The translations under genes were made by a program, and so were the position numbers. Below the pieces are notes generated by a model, which saw nothing but the letters and a program-made list of their open reading frames with translations, was not told the DNA's origin and made no database searches. From the NCBI GenBank assembly GCA_028817895.1, contig JAPPOQ010000031.1:1-60486 (forward strand): 60,486 nt of DNA, read 5' to 3'. The stretch is from Ahrensia sp. GTDB lineage: Bacteria > Pseudomonadota > Alphaproteobacteria > Rhizobiales > Rhizobiaceae. Positions 8,851 through 16,603 of this stretch are shown here, in pieces (positions within the stretch are counted from its first letter, which is position 1; the number at the start of each line of letters is the position of its first letter).

Positions 8851-9369
8851 GAGTCTGATTTGAAATTGTTTGTCGGTATTTTCTTGCCTTGCGATGGAGC
8901 GTGTTGCTCTGCGTATTGATGCGATGAGCAGCCAACTTTCAGATGATGCGATCGTTTCTTCCCAATCCTTTGCAAGACGGCGACATCGGCCCAGCCATGC
9001 GAATGTGCGCTCGACCACCCAGCGCCGTGCAATAATGACGAAGCCTGTTGCCTTGTCCGGGCGACGCCCGATCTGGATTGCAGGGCTGCGTTCCAGGTTC
9101 AGTAACGCGCAGTGGAGCTTGTCGCCGGCATAGCCTCCGTCAGCAAAGATCATTGCAACCGATGGGAAGCTGTCCATGGTGTCGGCGATGATACCCGGTG
9201 CTCCGTCGCGATCCTGAATGTGGGCACAATGAACCTGTGCAGCCAGCAGATTGCCTTGTGTATCAACGGTTATATGACGTTTGCGGCACAGCTCACGCGG
9301 CGAAACGCCTGCCTGATGTTCCTTCAGAATGCCGATGATTTGCTCTTCCGAAAACCGTGATCGTTTCAT
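8851..9369 (-). pseudogene. IS3 OrfA / IS5 transposase fusion pseudogene
   Basis: The open frame starts with MKRSRFSEEQIIGILKEHQ, the N-terminus of IS3-family OrfA. After about 30 residues it continues in frame as an IS5-type transposase (HITVDTQGN, IFADGGYAGDK, WVVERTFAWLGRCRR and the IRRATR C-terminus). The helix-turn-helix of OrfA, all of OrfB and the N-terminal half of the IS5 enzyme, including the first catalytic aspartate, are missing, so the product cannot be an active transposase. The join falls on Arg-Lys-Arg-His codons that both families share. The reading frame runs on into antisense of the neighbouring gene. Confidence 0.85.
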
Positions 9370-9434
9370 GGCCTGTCTCCTTTAGTTGGGAACAGGCTAA
9401 CCGAGAAACGGGAATCTTCCAGGGGAGCAGGTCA
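8851..9434 (-). mobile_element. chimeric insertion-sequence remnant (IS3 left part joined to IS5 right part)
   Basis: Reading leftwards from 9434, the block begins with an IS3-type end (TGACCTGCTCCCC) and the first codons of an IS3 OrfA. It then switches near 9274-9288 to the C-terminal part of an IS5-family transposase and ends at 8851 with GAGTCTGATTTG, an IS5-like terminus. Neither element is complete. Target duplications cannot be assigned because each element keeps only one end. Confidence 0.8.
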
Positions 9435-9633
9435 CCTCCACGAGAACCCCCCGCGAGATCCCCATCGATGTGCTGAGCGTGCGCGTCGATGGAAGTCGCT
9501 CTCCAGGGTCCAGAGTGCCGTCGCGGATTGCCTTGCGCAAAATATCGATCACTTGTCGCCCGATCTGTCCGGCCTCAAAATCAACTGTCTTCAAAACTGG
9601 CAGCGGGATCGCGGTAGCGCGTTTGGGCATCAA
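9435..9633 (-). pseudogene. MocR/GntR-type transcriptional regulator, N-terminal fragment truncated by an IS
   Basis: About 66 residues of the N-terminal winged-helix domain of a GntR-superfamily regulator remain (IGRQVIDILRKAIRDGTLDPGERLPSTR, given here only as the position of the motif: residues 23-50). The wording LPSTRTLS and the pre-HTH region favour the MocR/PdxR group. The frame then runs into the IS3 end at 9434 and stops within the IS. The aminotransferase-like effector domain is gone. It is divergent from the peroxiredoxin-glutaredoxin gene, which it may once have regulated. Confidence 0.75.
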
Positions 9634-9715
9634 AGTGGTTTAGTATAATTGGTCAAAAATGGATCTTCTGGAAAGTCCATTTATGGAGCACTCTGGTTCG
9701 AAAAGGAAGAACTTC

Positions 9716-10564
9716 ATGTCTACGCCTCAACACATCACAAATCCCCTGTTTCTGCCCGATGGCCTGCCTGTTCCCGAAGATGACGGTGCTGCGGATCATT
9801 TGGTGGGCGCTGTGCTACCCGATCTTGCTCTCATCGCTACGACCGGTGAGACAGTGTCCTTGGCGGAGATCAAGGGCCGGGCTGTGGTCTATGCGTATCC
9901 GATGACGGGTGTGCCGGATGTTGCCCTCCCTGACGGGTGGAACGATATTCCTGGTGCGCGGGGATGCACGCCGCAAACGCTTGCATTTCAGACGCAGACG
10001 GATGCATTTGCCGGATTTGGGGTCCCGATCTATGGGCTTAGCACGCAAACACCCGCCTACCAGAATGAGATGGCGACCCGGCTTGGCCTTACTTTTCCCG
10101 TGCTCAGCGATTCCGAGTTTATGCTGACGGACGCGCTTGGGCTGCCGACCATGACCGTGGATGGGATGCGGCTGATTAAGCGTATCACCTTGATCATCCG
10201 CGACGGTGCTGTTGAACACTTCTTCTACCCCGTATTTCCCCCGAACAGAGCCGCGTCCGAGACTCTGGCATGGCTACAGGACCACACTGACTGGCCCGAC
10301 GTGGCTGGCGTTATGATCTATTCACAGCCGGGTTGCGAGCATTGCCAAGCGGCCAAAGCCATCCTTAACAAGCAAGAGATCCAGTATGTCGACATCGACA
10401 TTGCACGTGATCCCGAAGCGGCCAAGGTGATGGCTGCAAGGACAGGCGCCAGCACTGTGCCGCAGATCATCATTGGCTCAAAACATGTCGGTGGCGCTCA
10501 AGAGCTGCTCGAATTGGCCGATAGCGGCGCACTCGCCGAACTTCTGACCGGCGCCAAAGCATAA
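9716..10564 (+). CDS. peroxiredoxin-glutaredoxin fusion protein
   Basis: Protein of 282 residues with two domains. Residues about 30-195 are peroxiredoxin-like, with Cys84 in GARGCTPQ as the likely peroxidatic cysteine; residues about 208-282 are a glutaredoxin with CEHC (Cys217, Cys220), TVPQIIIG and the GGAQEL helix. Such hybrids, as in Haemophilus hyPrx5, reduce hydroperoxides with glutathione through their own glutaredoxin domain. The start ATG 9716 is supported by AAGGAAG upstream; ATG 9659 lies in the divergent promoter. The gene belongs to the redox-repair neighbourhood with msrB and msrA. Confidence 0.88.
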   Translation: MSTPQHITNPLFLPDGLPVPEDDGAADHLVGAVLPDLALIATTGETVSLAEIKGRAVVYAYPMTGVPDVALPDGWNDIPGARGCTPQTLAFQTQTDAFAGFGVPIYGLSTQTPAYQNEMATRLGLTFPVLSDSEFMLTDALGLPTMTVDGMRLIKRITLIIRDGAVEHFFYPVFPPNRAASETLAWLQDHTDWPDVAGVMIYSQPGCEHCQAAKAILNKQEIQYVDIDIARDPEAAKVMAARTGASTVPQIIIGSKHVGGAQELLELADSGALAELLTGAKA

Positions 10565-10941
10565 GCGAGAGCAATTGCATGACACAGCAGCTCAACACCC
10601 AAGAGGAGCCAGTAGAGATGTTGAGATTCCAAACTGGCTCCCGGTCCATGCCACCGCTTTGTTGAACCACTCGCAACCCGCGACGCGTTGCGTGACTGGA
10701 TGCTGACCGCAGAGCGCGGCACGGCAAATCTGTTCTATGTCTGCGTGGATCAGCTATCGAAGCGTGCGGTCAGGAACACAGCCTTTATGTCCATTGATCA
10801 TGAAGGTGGATCCATCCAGGCAGGATCGATCATGTTTTCGCGCGCCCTGCAACGTACGATTGCTGCGACTGAAGCGAAATTTCCACACGTCAGTTGCCAA
10901 CCGGCGGATTTGCTGTCTGGAGCCTTTGCCCATGGAGCATG
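10565..10941 (+). other. degenerate region without a supported gene
   Basis: No recognisable gene lies here. An open frame from 10688 to 11011 encodes a sequence containing SIDHEGGSIQAGS and could be a broken fragment of a cytoplasmic enzyme, but I cannot name a family. The frame runs into the IS200 remnant, which fits IS-driven decay. Confidence 0.4.
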
Positions 10942-11343
10942 TGGGTCATCTGCGCGTGTCATCACCGCTATCACCTCGTTTGGATCACCAAATACCGCTA
11001 CAAAGTGCTGAGCGGGGATGTGCGGTTTCGAGTGCGCGAGATCATCCGTCAGGTTTGCGCTGAAAACGGTGTCGGTATCATCTCAGTCGTTCTGGCGAGC
11101 GGTCATGTGCATATGTTTGTATCGATCCCGCCGAAGCTGTCGGTGGCGGATCTGATGCGCAAGATGAAGGGCCGCTTGTCCCACAAGGTTCCGCGAGAGT
11201 TCTCGCAATTGAAGAACCACTATTGGGGACGTCACTATTGAGGCCGAGGGTATTTTTCAGCCACCAATGGCGCCATCACCGAAGACACCGTACTTCAGTA
11301 CCTTGAGGAACACGGCAACAAATCTACCGGCGCAAGCCGGTAG
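10942..11343 (+). pseudogene. IS200/IS605 TnpA (Y1 transposase) pseudogene, nonsense mutation
   Basis: The frame encodes an IS200-type single-strand transposase: YHLVWITKYRYKVL at the start, the HUH motif HVHMF, then KGRLSHKV and NHYWGRHY. A TGA at 11239-11241 stands where the family has Trp (HYWGRH-W-x-RGYF), and reading continues in frame after it with GRGYFSATNGAITEDTV and LQYLEEH, where the catalytic tyrosine lies. The stop therefore removes the nucleophile and kills the enzyme. The N-terminus is also incomplete. Confidence 0.85.
11324..11343 (+). repeat. IS200-type right-end hairpin, copy 1
   Basis: CTACCGGCgcaaGCCGGTAG is a perfect 8-bp stem with a GCAA loop overlapping the end of the transposase frame. 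Such subterminal hairpins are the DNA recognised by Y1 transposases. The same hairpin occurs at 15259-15278. Confidence 0.75.
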
Positions 11344-11393
11344 TGGTCCATCTGTGGCCAGGTTGACCCGCTACCATTTATCATTCGGATAGC

Positions 11394-12638
11394 TCAAAAA
11401 GCCACGAGGCCATATGCACCAAGCTCCGGCAATCCACCCACCGTCTGCTTCGGCTCAAGGTCGCCATTCGGTTTGATCTCAAAGATCATGATTTCACCTT
11501 TGTTGCCGACCAGTTGATACAGCTCACTTCCGTCCTTGCTGATGGCTAGGTCGCTGAAGAACAGCCTTTCCGACTTGTCCTTGTAAGCGCGAGCATTGAT
11601 CAATGACACCGAGCCATTTTTCCGTACCCGGAAAGTGCTGATGGAACTGGACAGGGCATTTGCAGCCCAGAGTGTTTTGCCATCAGCGGAGACGGCAACC
11701 CAGCAGTTTGCGATCTCTCCACCCTCAACAGCGTCGCCAGTAAGAACGTCGCCTGAAACCATCGAGATTGAGCCATCAGCGCCGAGCGAATAACTGGAAA
11801 CCGAACTTGTCTGCCATGAATACAAAGGGCTTTGAACGACGACATTCGCTTCTTCACGCAGCTTAAAATCGGGGGTCAGAAAGCGAGCCTCAGACATCAA
11901 AATCTTGTCGCCATGGACGGCGAATCCAACCGGGATAGCCTGAAAACGGCTTTCTTCATCGCGCGGCGAATTTACGGTTGAGACCGGTGCCTCTGACAAG
12001 GAGCCGTCCTTAACTGCAAATGAATGGATCTTGCCCGTCACCAACTCGTTGACGATGACGAATTCGCCATCGGAAGAAAACGAGATTGTCGAAGGACGCG
12101 CCTTCAAATCGCGGCGCGATCCTTCAACCGCTTCCAGATCATCTCCGTCAATACGGAAAGCGCTGATACTGCCGGACCCATTATTGTCGCCAACCGAGGC
12201 AGCAACGACCATGCCGCCACGAACGGCAAGGCTGATCGGGAATTTGTCAGAAGACGGTGCTGTTGAAAGCGACTTCAGGGTGCCGTCGTCGTTTACGCCC
12301 ATCAATGAAATTGTTGCATTACCGGGATTGACCGCAAGGATGTGCTTTCCTTCTGACGCGGTTGCGATTGCGTTGGCCGAGATCAACGGGTCATCGCCAT
12401 TTGCCAGCGGATGTGTGGGGTCTTTCTTGAGCGCCGGAATCTCCAGATCCCCTGTCCCGGTTCCCCCTGTCGCGAACTCCCCCAGCACTTCGTATTTTCC
12501 TGAGCCGTTCACCTTGAATGCGACAACGGTGTTGCCGTCAGCCTTATTGCTTATGGCGTAAAACCCTTGGGCAAATGCCCCAGAAGCCGCAAAAAGCGTG
12601 ACCAGCACTGCGCTCAAAAAGGTACGGAATTTACTCAT
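11394..12638 (-). CDS. secreted beta-propeller protein (lactonase-like)
   Basis: Protein of 414 residues with a signal peptide (cleavage after AFA, about residue 23) and repeated blades containing short GNATISLM, SVGDNNGSGSISAF and ANALSSSISTF motifs, typical of seven-bladed lactonase/6-phosphogluconolactonase-like (Lgl family) propellers. The enzymatic activity is unproven; many members are only binding proteins. The start ATG 12638 precedes the signal peptide directly and has AGGAAC upstream. The gene lies 98 bases after the cytochrome P460-like gene on the same strand and is probably co-transcribed, suggesting a shared periplasmic role. Confidence 0.7.
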   Translation of the reverse strand: MSKFRTFLSAVLVTLFAASGAFAQGFYAISNKADGNTVVAFKVNGSGKYEVLGEFATGGTGTGDLEIPALKKDPTHPLANGDDPLISANAIATASEGKHILAVNPGNATISLMGVNDDGTLKSLSTAPSSDKFPISLAVRGGMVVAASVGDNNGSGSISAFRIDGDDLEAVEGSRRDLKARPSTISFSSDGEFVIVNELVTGKIHSFAVKDGSLSEAPVSTVNSPRDEESRFQAIPVGFAVHGDKILMSEARFLTPDFKLREEANVVVQSPLYSWQTSSVSSYSLGADGSISMVSGDVLTGDAVEGGEIANCWVAVSADGKTLWAANALSSSISTFRVRKNGSVSLINARAYKDKSERLFFSDLAISKDGSELYQLVGNKGEIMIFEIKPNGDLEPKQTVGGLPELGAYGLVAF

Positions 12639-12736
12639 GATGATCGTTCCTATGCCCCATATTATCGCACGAATATGCCCGCGTTTCACCTTGAACTCAT
12701 TGGTAGAACGCGGGCAGCCGTAATCTGTCGAGACAG

Positions 12737-13375
12737 CTATTCCCCTGCTTTAGCTCTTGAGTCGCTTACCTTCGGCTCGCTGTCACGCAGGACGGGATAG
12801 AACTGAGTGAAAACGAAGTCGTTGGCCGCAGCGGATTCGTGGCATGCATTACATGAAGCTGCCGGGAACGGCTTCGCAGAGTCTGCCCATTGTTTGGGGT
12901 TCTCTCCGAAATTGTAGTAGACCCAGCCGCCCGGATCCTCGAAGCGATTTGTGTCCTTGACAGTTAATTCGAACCCGGAATACTCGCCGTTGAAATAACC
13001 ACGTCCCGAAACGGCCTGACATGAACCGTTCTCTTCACTGCGATCGAAGCAGGCATCGCCCTCATAAAGATGCGTGCGCACTTTGACGAGCTGGGTACCA
13101 TTTGCAAATTTGCCGGTTTCCTTAAAGTGCTTGAATGCCGATGGTTCGATGTAAACGCTGTGAAATTCCTGGAAGGGAGCCTTGCCGCCATTCAGGGCAT
13201 TGGGCGTTAATGGTGAGCCAACAAACACCCATGTTTCCCAGTCGATTGGCCGAACAACTGACCCGTCGTCATTGAACTTGGGGCCGTTTATGGCATCCTG
13301 AGCCAAGGCCAGGGCTGAAAACCCAACACCTGAAGCCACGACCGCGGCAATGATTAATTTGGTTCTTGCTAGCAT
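12737..13375 (-). CDS. cytochrome P460-family periplasmic haem protein
   Basis: Protein of 212 residues with a signal peptide ending near ALA-Q26 and a c-type haem site CNACH at 175-179. The region SVYIEPSAFKHFKETGKF followed by NGT is the characteristic P460 segment. Known P460 cytochromes oxidise hydroxylamine or NO using a lysine-crosslinked haem; whether the crosslinking lysine is present needs alignment. The start is ATG 13375 because GGAGGT lies 7 bases upstream; the ATG five codons earlier overlaps that site. It is the first gene of a two-gene operon with the propeller protein. Confidence 0.82.
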   Translation of the reverse strand: MLARTKLIIAAVVASGVGFSALALAQDAINGPKFNDDGSVVRPIDWETWVFVGSPLTPNALNGGKAPFQEFHSVYIEPSAFKHFKETGKFANGTQLVKVRTHLYEGDACFDRSEENGSCQAVSGRGYFNGEYSGFELTVKDTNRFEDPGGWVYYNFGENPKQWADSAKPFPAASCNACHESAAANDFVFTQFYPVLRDSEPKVSDSRAKAGE

Positions 13376-13442
13376 TTGCTTAACCTCCAATCCATTTGGG
13401 ATAAGCTAGCGGAGACCGGTTTCAATGACAAATTCCCGAAAA

Positions 13443-13457
13443 GCATAAATATTATGC
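13443..13457. promoter_or_regulatory. palindrome GCATAA-ata-TTATGC upstream of the P460 operon
   Basis: A perfect 6+6 palindrome about 70 bases upstream of the cytochrome P460 start codon, in an AT-rich stretch suited to a promoter. It could be an operator for a dimeric regulator. The LysR gene nearby is one candidate, but there is no T-N11-A signature, so the regulator is unknown. Confidence 0.35.
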
Positions 13458-13599
13458 ATGGAGTGAAAATGAATGATCGAAGCGCTTAAACTCAACAGCG
13501 TCAGGGCATTCGAATTGTCGGAAGACTCGTGTCGGAACAGAATTCCGTGTATTCAAGAGTGAGCCCACCAATTGGGGATTGAGTGTTCAGTTGCCTCGA

Positions 13600-13800
13600 T
13601 TGAGGCAAGCCCTGAACAGCAGAGAGTTTTCCAGACGCACTCGTTTTTCATTTTCCGCTGCCGTTCGAACTCCACGGTCGGATAGTCTCGCTCGGTGATG
13701 TACGTCATCGCGTCCCGTTTGAATTCGTCGTTGAAATGGGCTTTGCCCATCATAGCCTCCTTGCCTCAAAATTTGGGAAGTAGGCGTCTGCGAACCCATC
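13600..13800 (-). pseudogene. IS3-family OrfA remnant
   Basis: On the minus strand an IS3-type leader (AGGCAAGGAGGCTATG) is followed by MMGKAHFNDEFKRDAMTYI and TERDYP, closely matching the N-terminus of IS3 OrfA proteins. After about 33 residues the similarity breaks (frameshift or substitutions) and the frame ends without OrfB. It is a dead fragment located between the P460 operon and the LysR gene. Confidence 0.75.
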
Positions 13801-13916
13801 GGCTATTCACGACGAGCATACACTCTTACCAAATCTACACTCGGTTCAACCGTTTGGTTTCCGGTTTCTCAAAGGCGCTAACTCGATGCATTCCATGTCG
13901 AATCTGGTCACTGTCA

Positions 13917-14813
13917 CTACACCACATCTGCTTTGGGTTTAACCCAGTCGAATAGTTTGGCGAGCTTCAGAATCTGCCTCACTTCTCGCGGGTTCCCGGA
14001 TCCTGACACAGCAACCATGGTCACATGCCTTCCCAATTCGAGACCTGTCACGGACCTGGTAACGATACCATCCACGATGATCGAATGCTCAGGCATTGCA
14101 GAAATACCAAGTCCGTTTGCAACCATGCTTTGGATCCAGTCCTCGCGTTCGGTTTGAATTCGAGGCCGCATTACAATGTTCCGGTCTTTGAAATGATTGA
14201 TGAACTGAGATCTGAATTCACAGTGTATGCGATCAAGGTATGGCTCTTCCGCAATTTGTTCCGGCGTAATTTGTGCTTGGTCGACAAGGGCATAATTCTC
14301 CGCCATTGCAAGTTTCACCCGTTCATAAACCAATGGAACGATTTCAAGTTTGAAATTCTCTTGCGGCGCTTCTGGCAGGATACATAAGTCATATTTTCCT
14401 GACAGAACCTCTGCTTCACCCTCACTTGGCAACAGTGGTTCAAGGCTCAATTCGACCATGGGCAGTTGTTCGAGCACGTGCGCCCAGAATCTGGAAAACA
14501 GGCCTGGCGCAATGGTTGTCGCCACACCGATGGTTAGCATGACACTCCGTCCGGCGATCGAACGATCGGCGAGTTCTCTTACGATCTCAAAGATGGCGTC
14601 TACGCGGGTGAACTCGCCTTGTAAGTCGCGACCGAGGGCCGTGAGTCTTGTATCCTTGCCATCGCGATACAATAAAGCCCCCCCCAATTCCTGTTCGAGG
14701 CGCCGAATTGATTTCGTGAGACTGGGCTGTGAGACCCCACTAAGACGTGCGGCTTCTGTAAAATTGAGCGTTTCCGACAAATTTAGAAAGTGCTTTATCT
14801 GGTTTAGCTCCAT
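13917..14813 (-). CDS. LysR-family transcriptional regulator
   Basis: Regulator of 298 residues with an N-terminal winged helix (residues 1-60; LNFTEAARLSGVSQPSLTK) and a substrate-binding domain (about 90-290). The target is unknown: both flanks are IS debris, and the nearest intact operon (P460) lies downstream rather than divergent, so its original partner may be lost. The start codon ATG 14813 gives the exact family N-terminus MELNQIKHFL. Confidence 0.9.
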   Translation of the reverse strand: MELNQIKHFLNLSETLNFTEAARLSGVSQPSLTKSIRRLEQELGGALLYRDGKDTRLTALGRDLQGEFTRVDAIFEIVRELADRSIAGRSVMLTIGVATTIAPGLFSRFWAHVLEQLPMVELSLEPLLPSEGEAEVLSGKYDLCILPEAPQENFKLEIVPLVYERVKLAMAENYALVDQAQITPEQIAEEPYLDRIHCEFRSQFINHFKDRNIVMRPRIQTEREDWIQSMVANGLGISAMPEHSIIVDGIVTRSVTGLELGRHVTMVAVSGSGNPREVRQILKLAKLFDWVKPKADVV

Positions 14814-14903
14814 CGGTGACTCCGGATTTTTTCCCTCAATATTGCTTTCGCAGGCAGGTGACTTGCCCCTTTTGACTGGTCGGTTGCGAATGTTAGTTCA
14901 TGG

Positions 14904-15017
14904 AAATCGTTTGGTGCAAATGAATGATGCTTTCCGCAGCTGGCGGCGGGAAGCCGAGGGAAGAATGCGGGCACATGGTGATGTCGTGTTGCCCCCACTG
15001 TTCGATGATGATCTGGG
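14904..15017 (-). pseudogene. IS3-family OrfB C-terminal fragment
   Basis: Minus-strand residues AQIIIEQWGQHDITMCPHSS and then LGFPPPAAES match the C-terminus of IS3 integrases (x-EQW-x-x-HYNTVRPHSSLGY-x-PPAPE). The rest of the integrase is absent. It points away from the OrfA fragment at 15090, so the two come from different insertions or from an inversion. Confidence 0.75.
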
Positions 15018-15025
15018 CCTCCTTT

Positions 15026-15285
15026 GACCTGAGACCGGTTTTCTCGTCGAATTTTAGGTAGAATTCGTCCCCGACGAGGAGACGGATAGATGAGACGATC
15101 ACGGTTAACGACGAACAGATCATCGCGATCCCTGAAGCAGCAGGAGAGTGGTGTAGCGACAGCCGATCTATGTCGTGAACATGGGATCAGTTCAGCCACC
15201 GATGGCGCCGTCACCGAAGACACCGTACTTCAATACCTTGAGGAGCACGACGACAAATCTACCGGCGCAAGCCGGTAGCGGTCTA
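15026..15285 (+). mobile_element. chimeric IS remnant (IS3 left end plus OrfA joined to IS200 tail)
   Basis: It begins with an IS3-like left end (TGACCTGAGACCGG near 15027), then OrfA codons from ATG 15090: RRSR, a segment of changed frame, then LKQQESGVATADLCREHGIS. Two compensating single-base indels scramble the intervening residues. At TCAGCCACC (about 15189) the sequence switches to the last 90 bases of the IS200 transposase found at 11259-11343, about 91% identical. It ends at the M20 amidohydrolase stop codon. Confidence 0.8.
15259..15278 (+). repeat. IS200-type right-end hairpin, copy 2
   Basis: CTACCGGCgcaaGCCGGTAG, identical to the hairpin at 11324-11343. It marks the right end of a second, otherwise deleted, IS200-like element and lies 5 bases from the 3' end of the amidohydrolase gene. 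Confidence 0.75.
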
Positions 15286-16452
15286 AGTTGCAGGCATCGC
15301 TCGTTCTGCAAGCTTTGCCCAATAGCTTGATCCAACAGGAATGGCTTCGTCGTTGAAGTCATATTCTTCATGATGCAGGCCGGCTGTGTCGCCATTGCCC
15401 ATGAAGATGAACGCGCCCGGTCGCTCTTCCAGCATGTAGGAGAAGTCTTCCCCACCCATAACGGGGGGTTGTTCGACATTGACCCGCGCGTCGCCTACAA
15501 TCTCCTTGGCGATCTGCGCGGCAAAATCCGTCTCAGCATCGTGATTGACGGTGACGGGGTATCCATCCTTCATGGCAATATCGACCGTACAGTCATGCGC
15601 CACGGCAATGCTCTCAACAACGCGCTTCAATCGCGTGTGGACGAGTTCCCGCACCTGCGGATCAAGCGTTCTGATCGTTCCCCAGAACTTAGCCGTCTGC
15701 GGAATGACATTGTAGGCCTGCCCGGCCTGGAAAGCCGTGACCGTGACCACGGCCGATGATATCGGGTTGACGTTGCGCGACACGATGCTTTGCAGTGCGG
15801 AGACCATCTGCGAGGCCACCATGATCGGGTCGATGCCGTTGTGCGGTTGCGCGGCATGAGCGCCATGACCTTCCACGATGATGGTGAATTCGTCCGTGCC
15901 TGCCATGATGGCACCTGGGCGGATGGCGAAGTCTCCCACCGGCAGGCCAGGTATGTTGTGCAGGCCATAGACTTCATTGATGCCGAAGCGCGCCATCATG
16001 TCGTCGTCGCACATCGCCTTGCCGCCGGCGCCGCCTTCTTCCGCCGGCTGGAAAATCACCACCGCCGTTCCATCGAAATTGCGCGTTTCGGCAAGATATT
16101 TTGCTGCACCAAGGAGCATGGCCGTGTGGCCGTCATGGCCACAGGCATGCATTTTTCCTGGAATCTTCGATTTGTGCGGCAGGTCGCTTTTTTCCTGAAT
16201 TGGAAGTGCGTCCATATCGGCGCGCATGCCGACGACTTTGCCGGAATTCGATTGCCGCCCCTTGATGACACCGACAACACCCGTGCGGCCAATACCTTCG
16301 ACAACCTCATCGCACCCGAATTCCCGCAGTTTGGTGGCAACCAGATTGGCCGTGTGTTCGACATCATAAAGCAGGCCGGGGTTCTGATGAATTTCGCGAC
16401 GCCATTCGGTTATCTCGGCGTGAAAATCGGCAATGCGGTTGTTGACGGGCAT
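15283..16452 (-). CDS. M20-family amidohydrolase (hippurate/N-acyl-amino-acid hydrolase type)
   Basis: M20D metallopeptidase-like amidohydrolase of 389 residues. Metal ligands and neighbours are visible in MRADMDALPI (76-85), HACGHDGHTAM (102-112) and the PAEEGGAGG and GLHNIPG motifs; a dimerisation domain lies about 185-295. These enzymes remove acyl or benzoyl groups from amino acids or related amides; the substrate is unknown. The C-terminus abuts an IS fragment, but the ending (SSYWAKLAERAMPAT) looks normal for the family. It is transcribed alone. Confidence 0.9.
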   Translation of the reverse strand: MPVNNRIADFHAEITEWRREIHQNPGLLYDVEHTANLVATKLREFGCDEVVEGIGRTGVVGVIKGRQSNSGKVVGMRADMDALPIQEKSDLPHKSKIPGKMHACGHDGHTAMLLGAAKYLAETRNFDGTAVVIFQPAEEGGAGGKAMCDDDMMARFGINEVYGLHNIPGLPVGDFAIRPGAIMAGTDEFTIIVEGHGAHAAQPHNGIDPIMVASQMVSALQSIVSRNVNPISSAVVTVTAFQAGQAYNVIPQTAKFWGTIRTLDPQVRELVHTRLKRVVESIAVAHDCTVDIAMKDGYPVTVNHDAETDFAAQIAKEIVGDARVNVEQPPVMGGEDFSYMLEERPGAFIFMGNGDTAGLHHEEYDFNDEAIPVGSSYWAKLAERAMPAT

Positions 16453-16603
16453 CTGACATTCCGTTTGCGGGTGAAATTTTGAGGAAAATGCCCGTCAACG
16501 CGCCGATAGGCAAGATTGGCAAGGCGTCAAATCGCCGCGAAACGAAGACAACAGTCGTGCGTTGCTTCTTCTAACCGTCCTCTCCGCATCGCCGTGATCA
16601 TCA

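Noticed and set aside
10688-11011. Open frame of 107 residues with SIDHEGGSIQAGS
   Set aside because: No family recognised, and it runs into IS200 sequence in another frame; kept only as a degenerate region.
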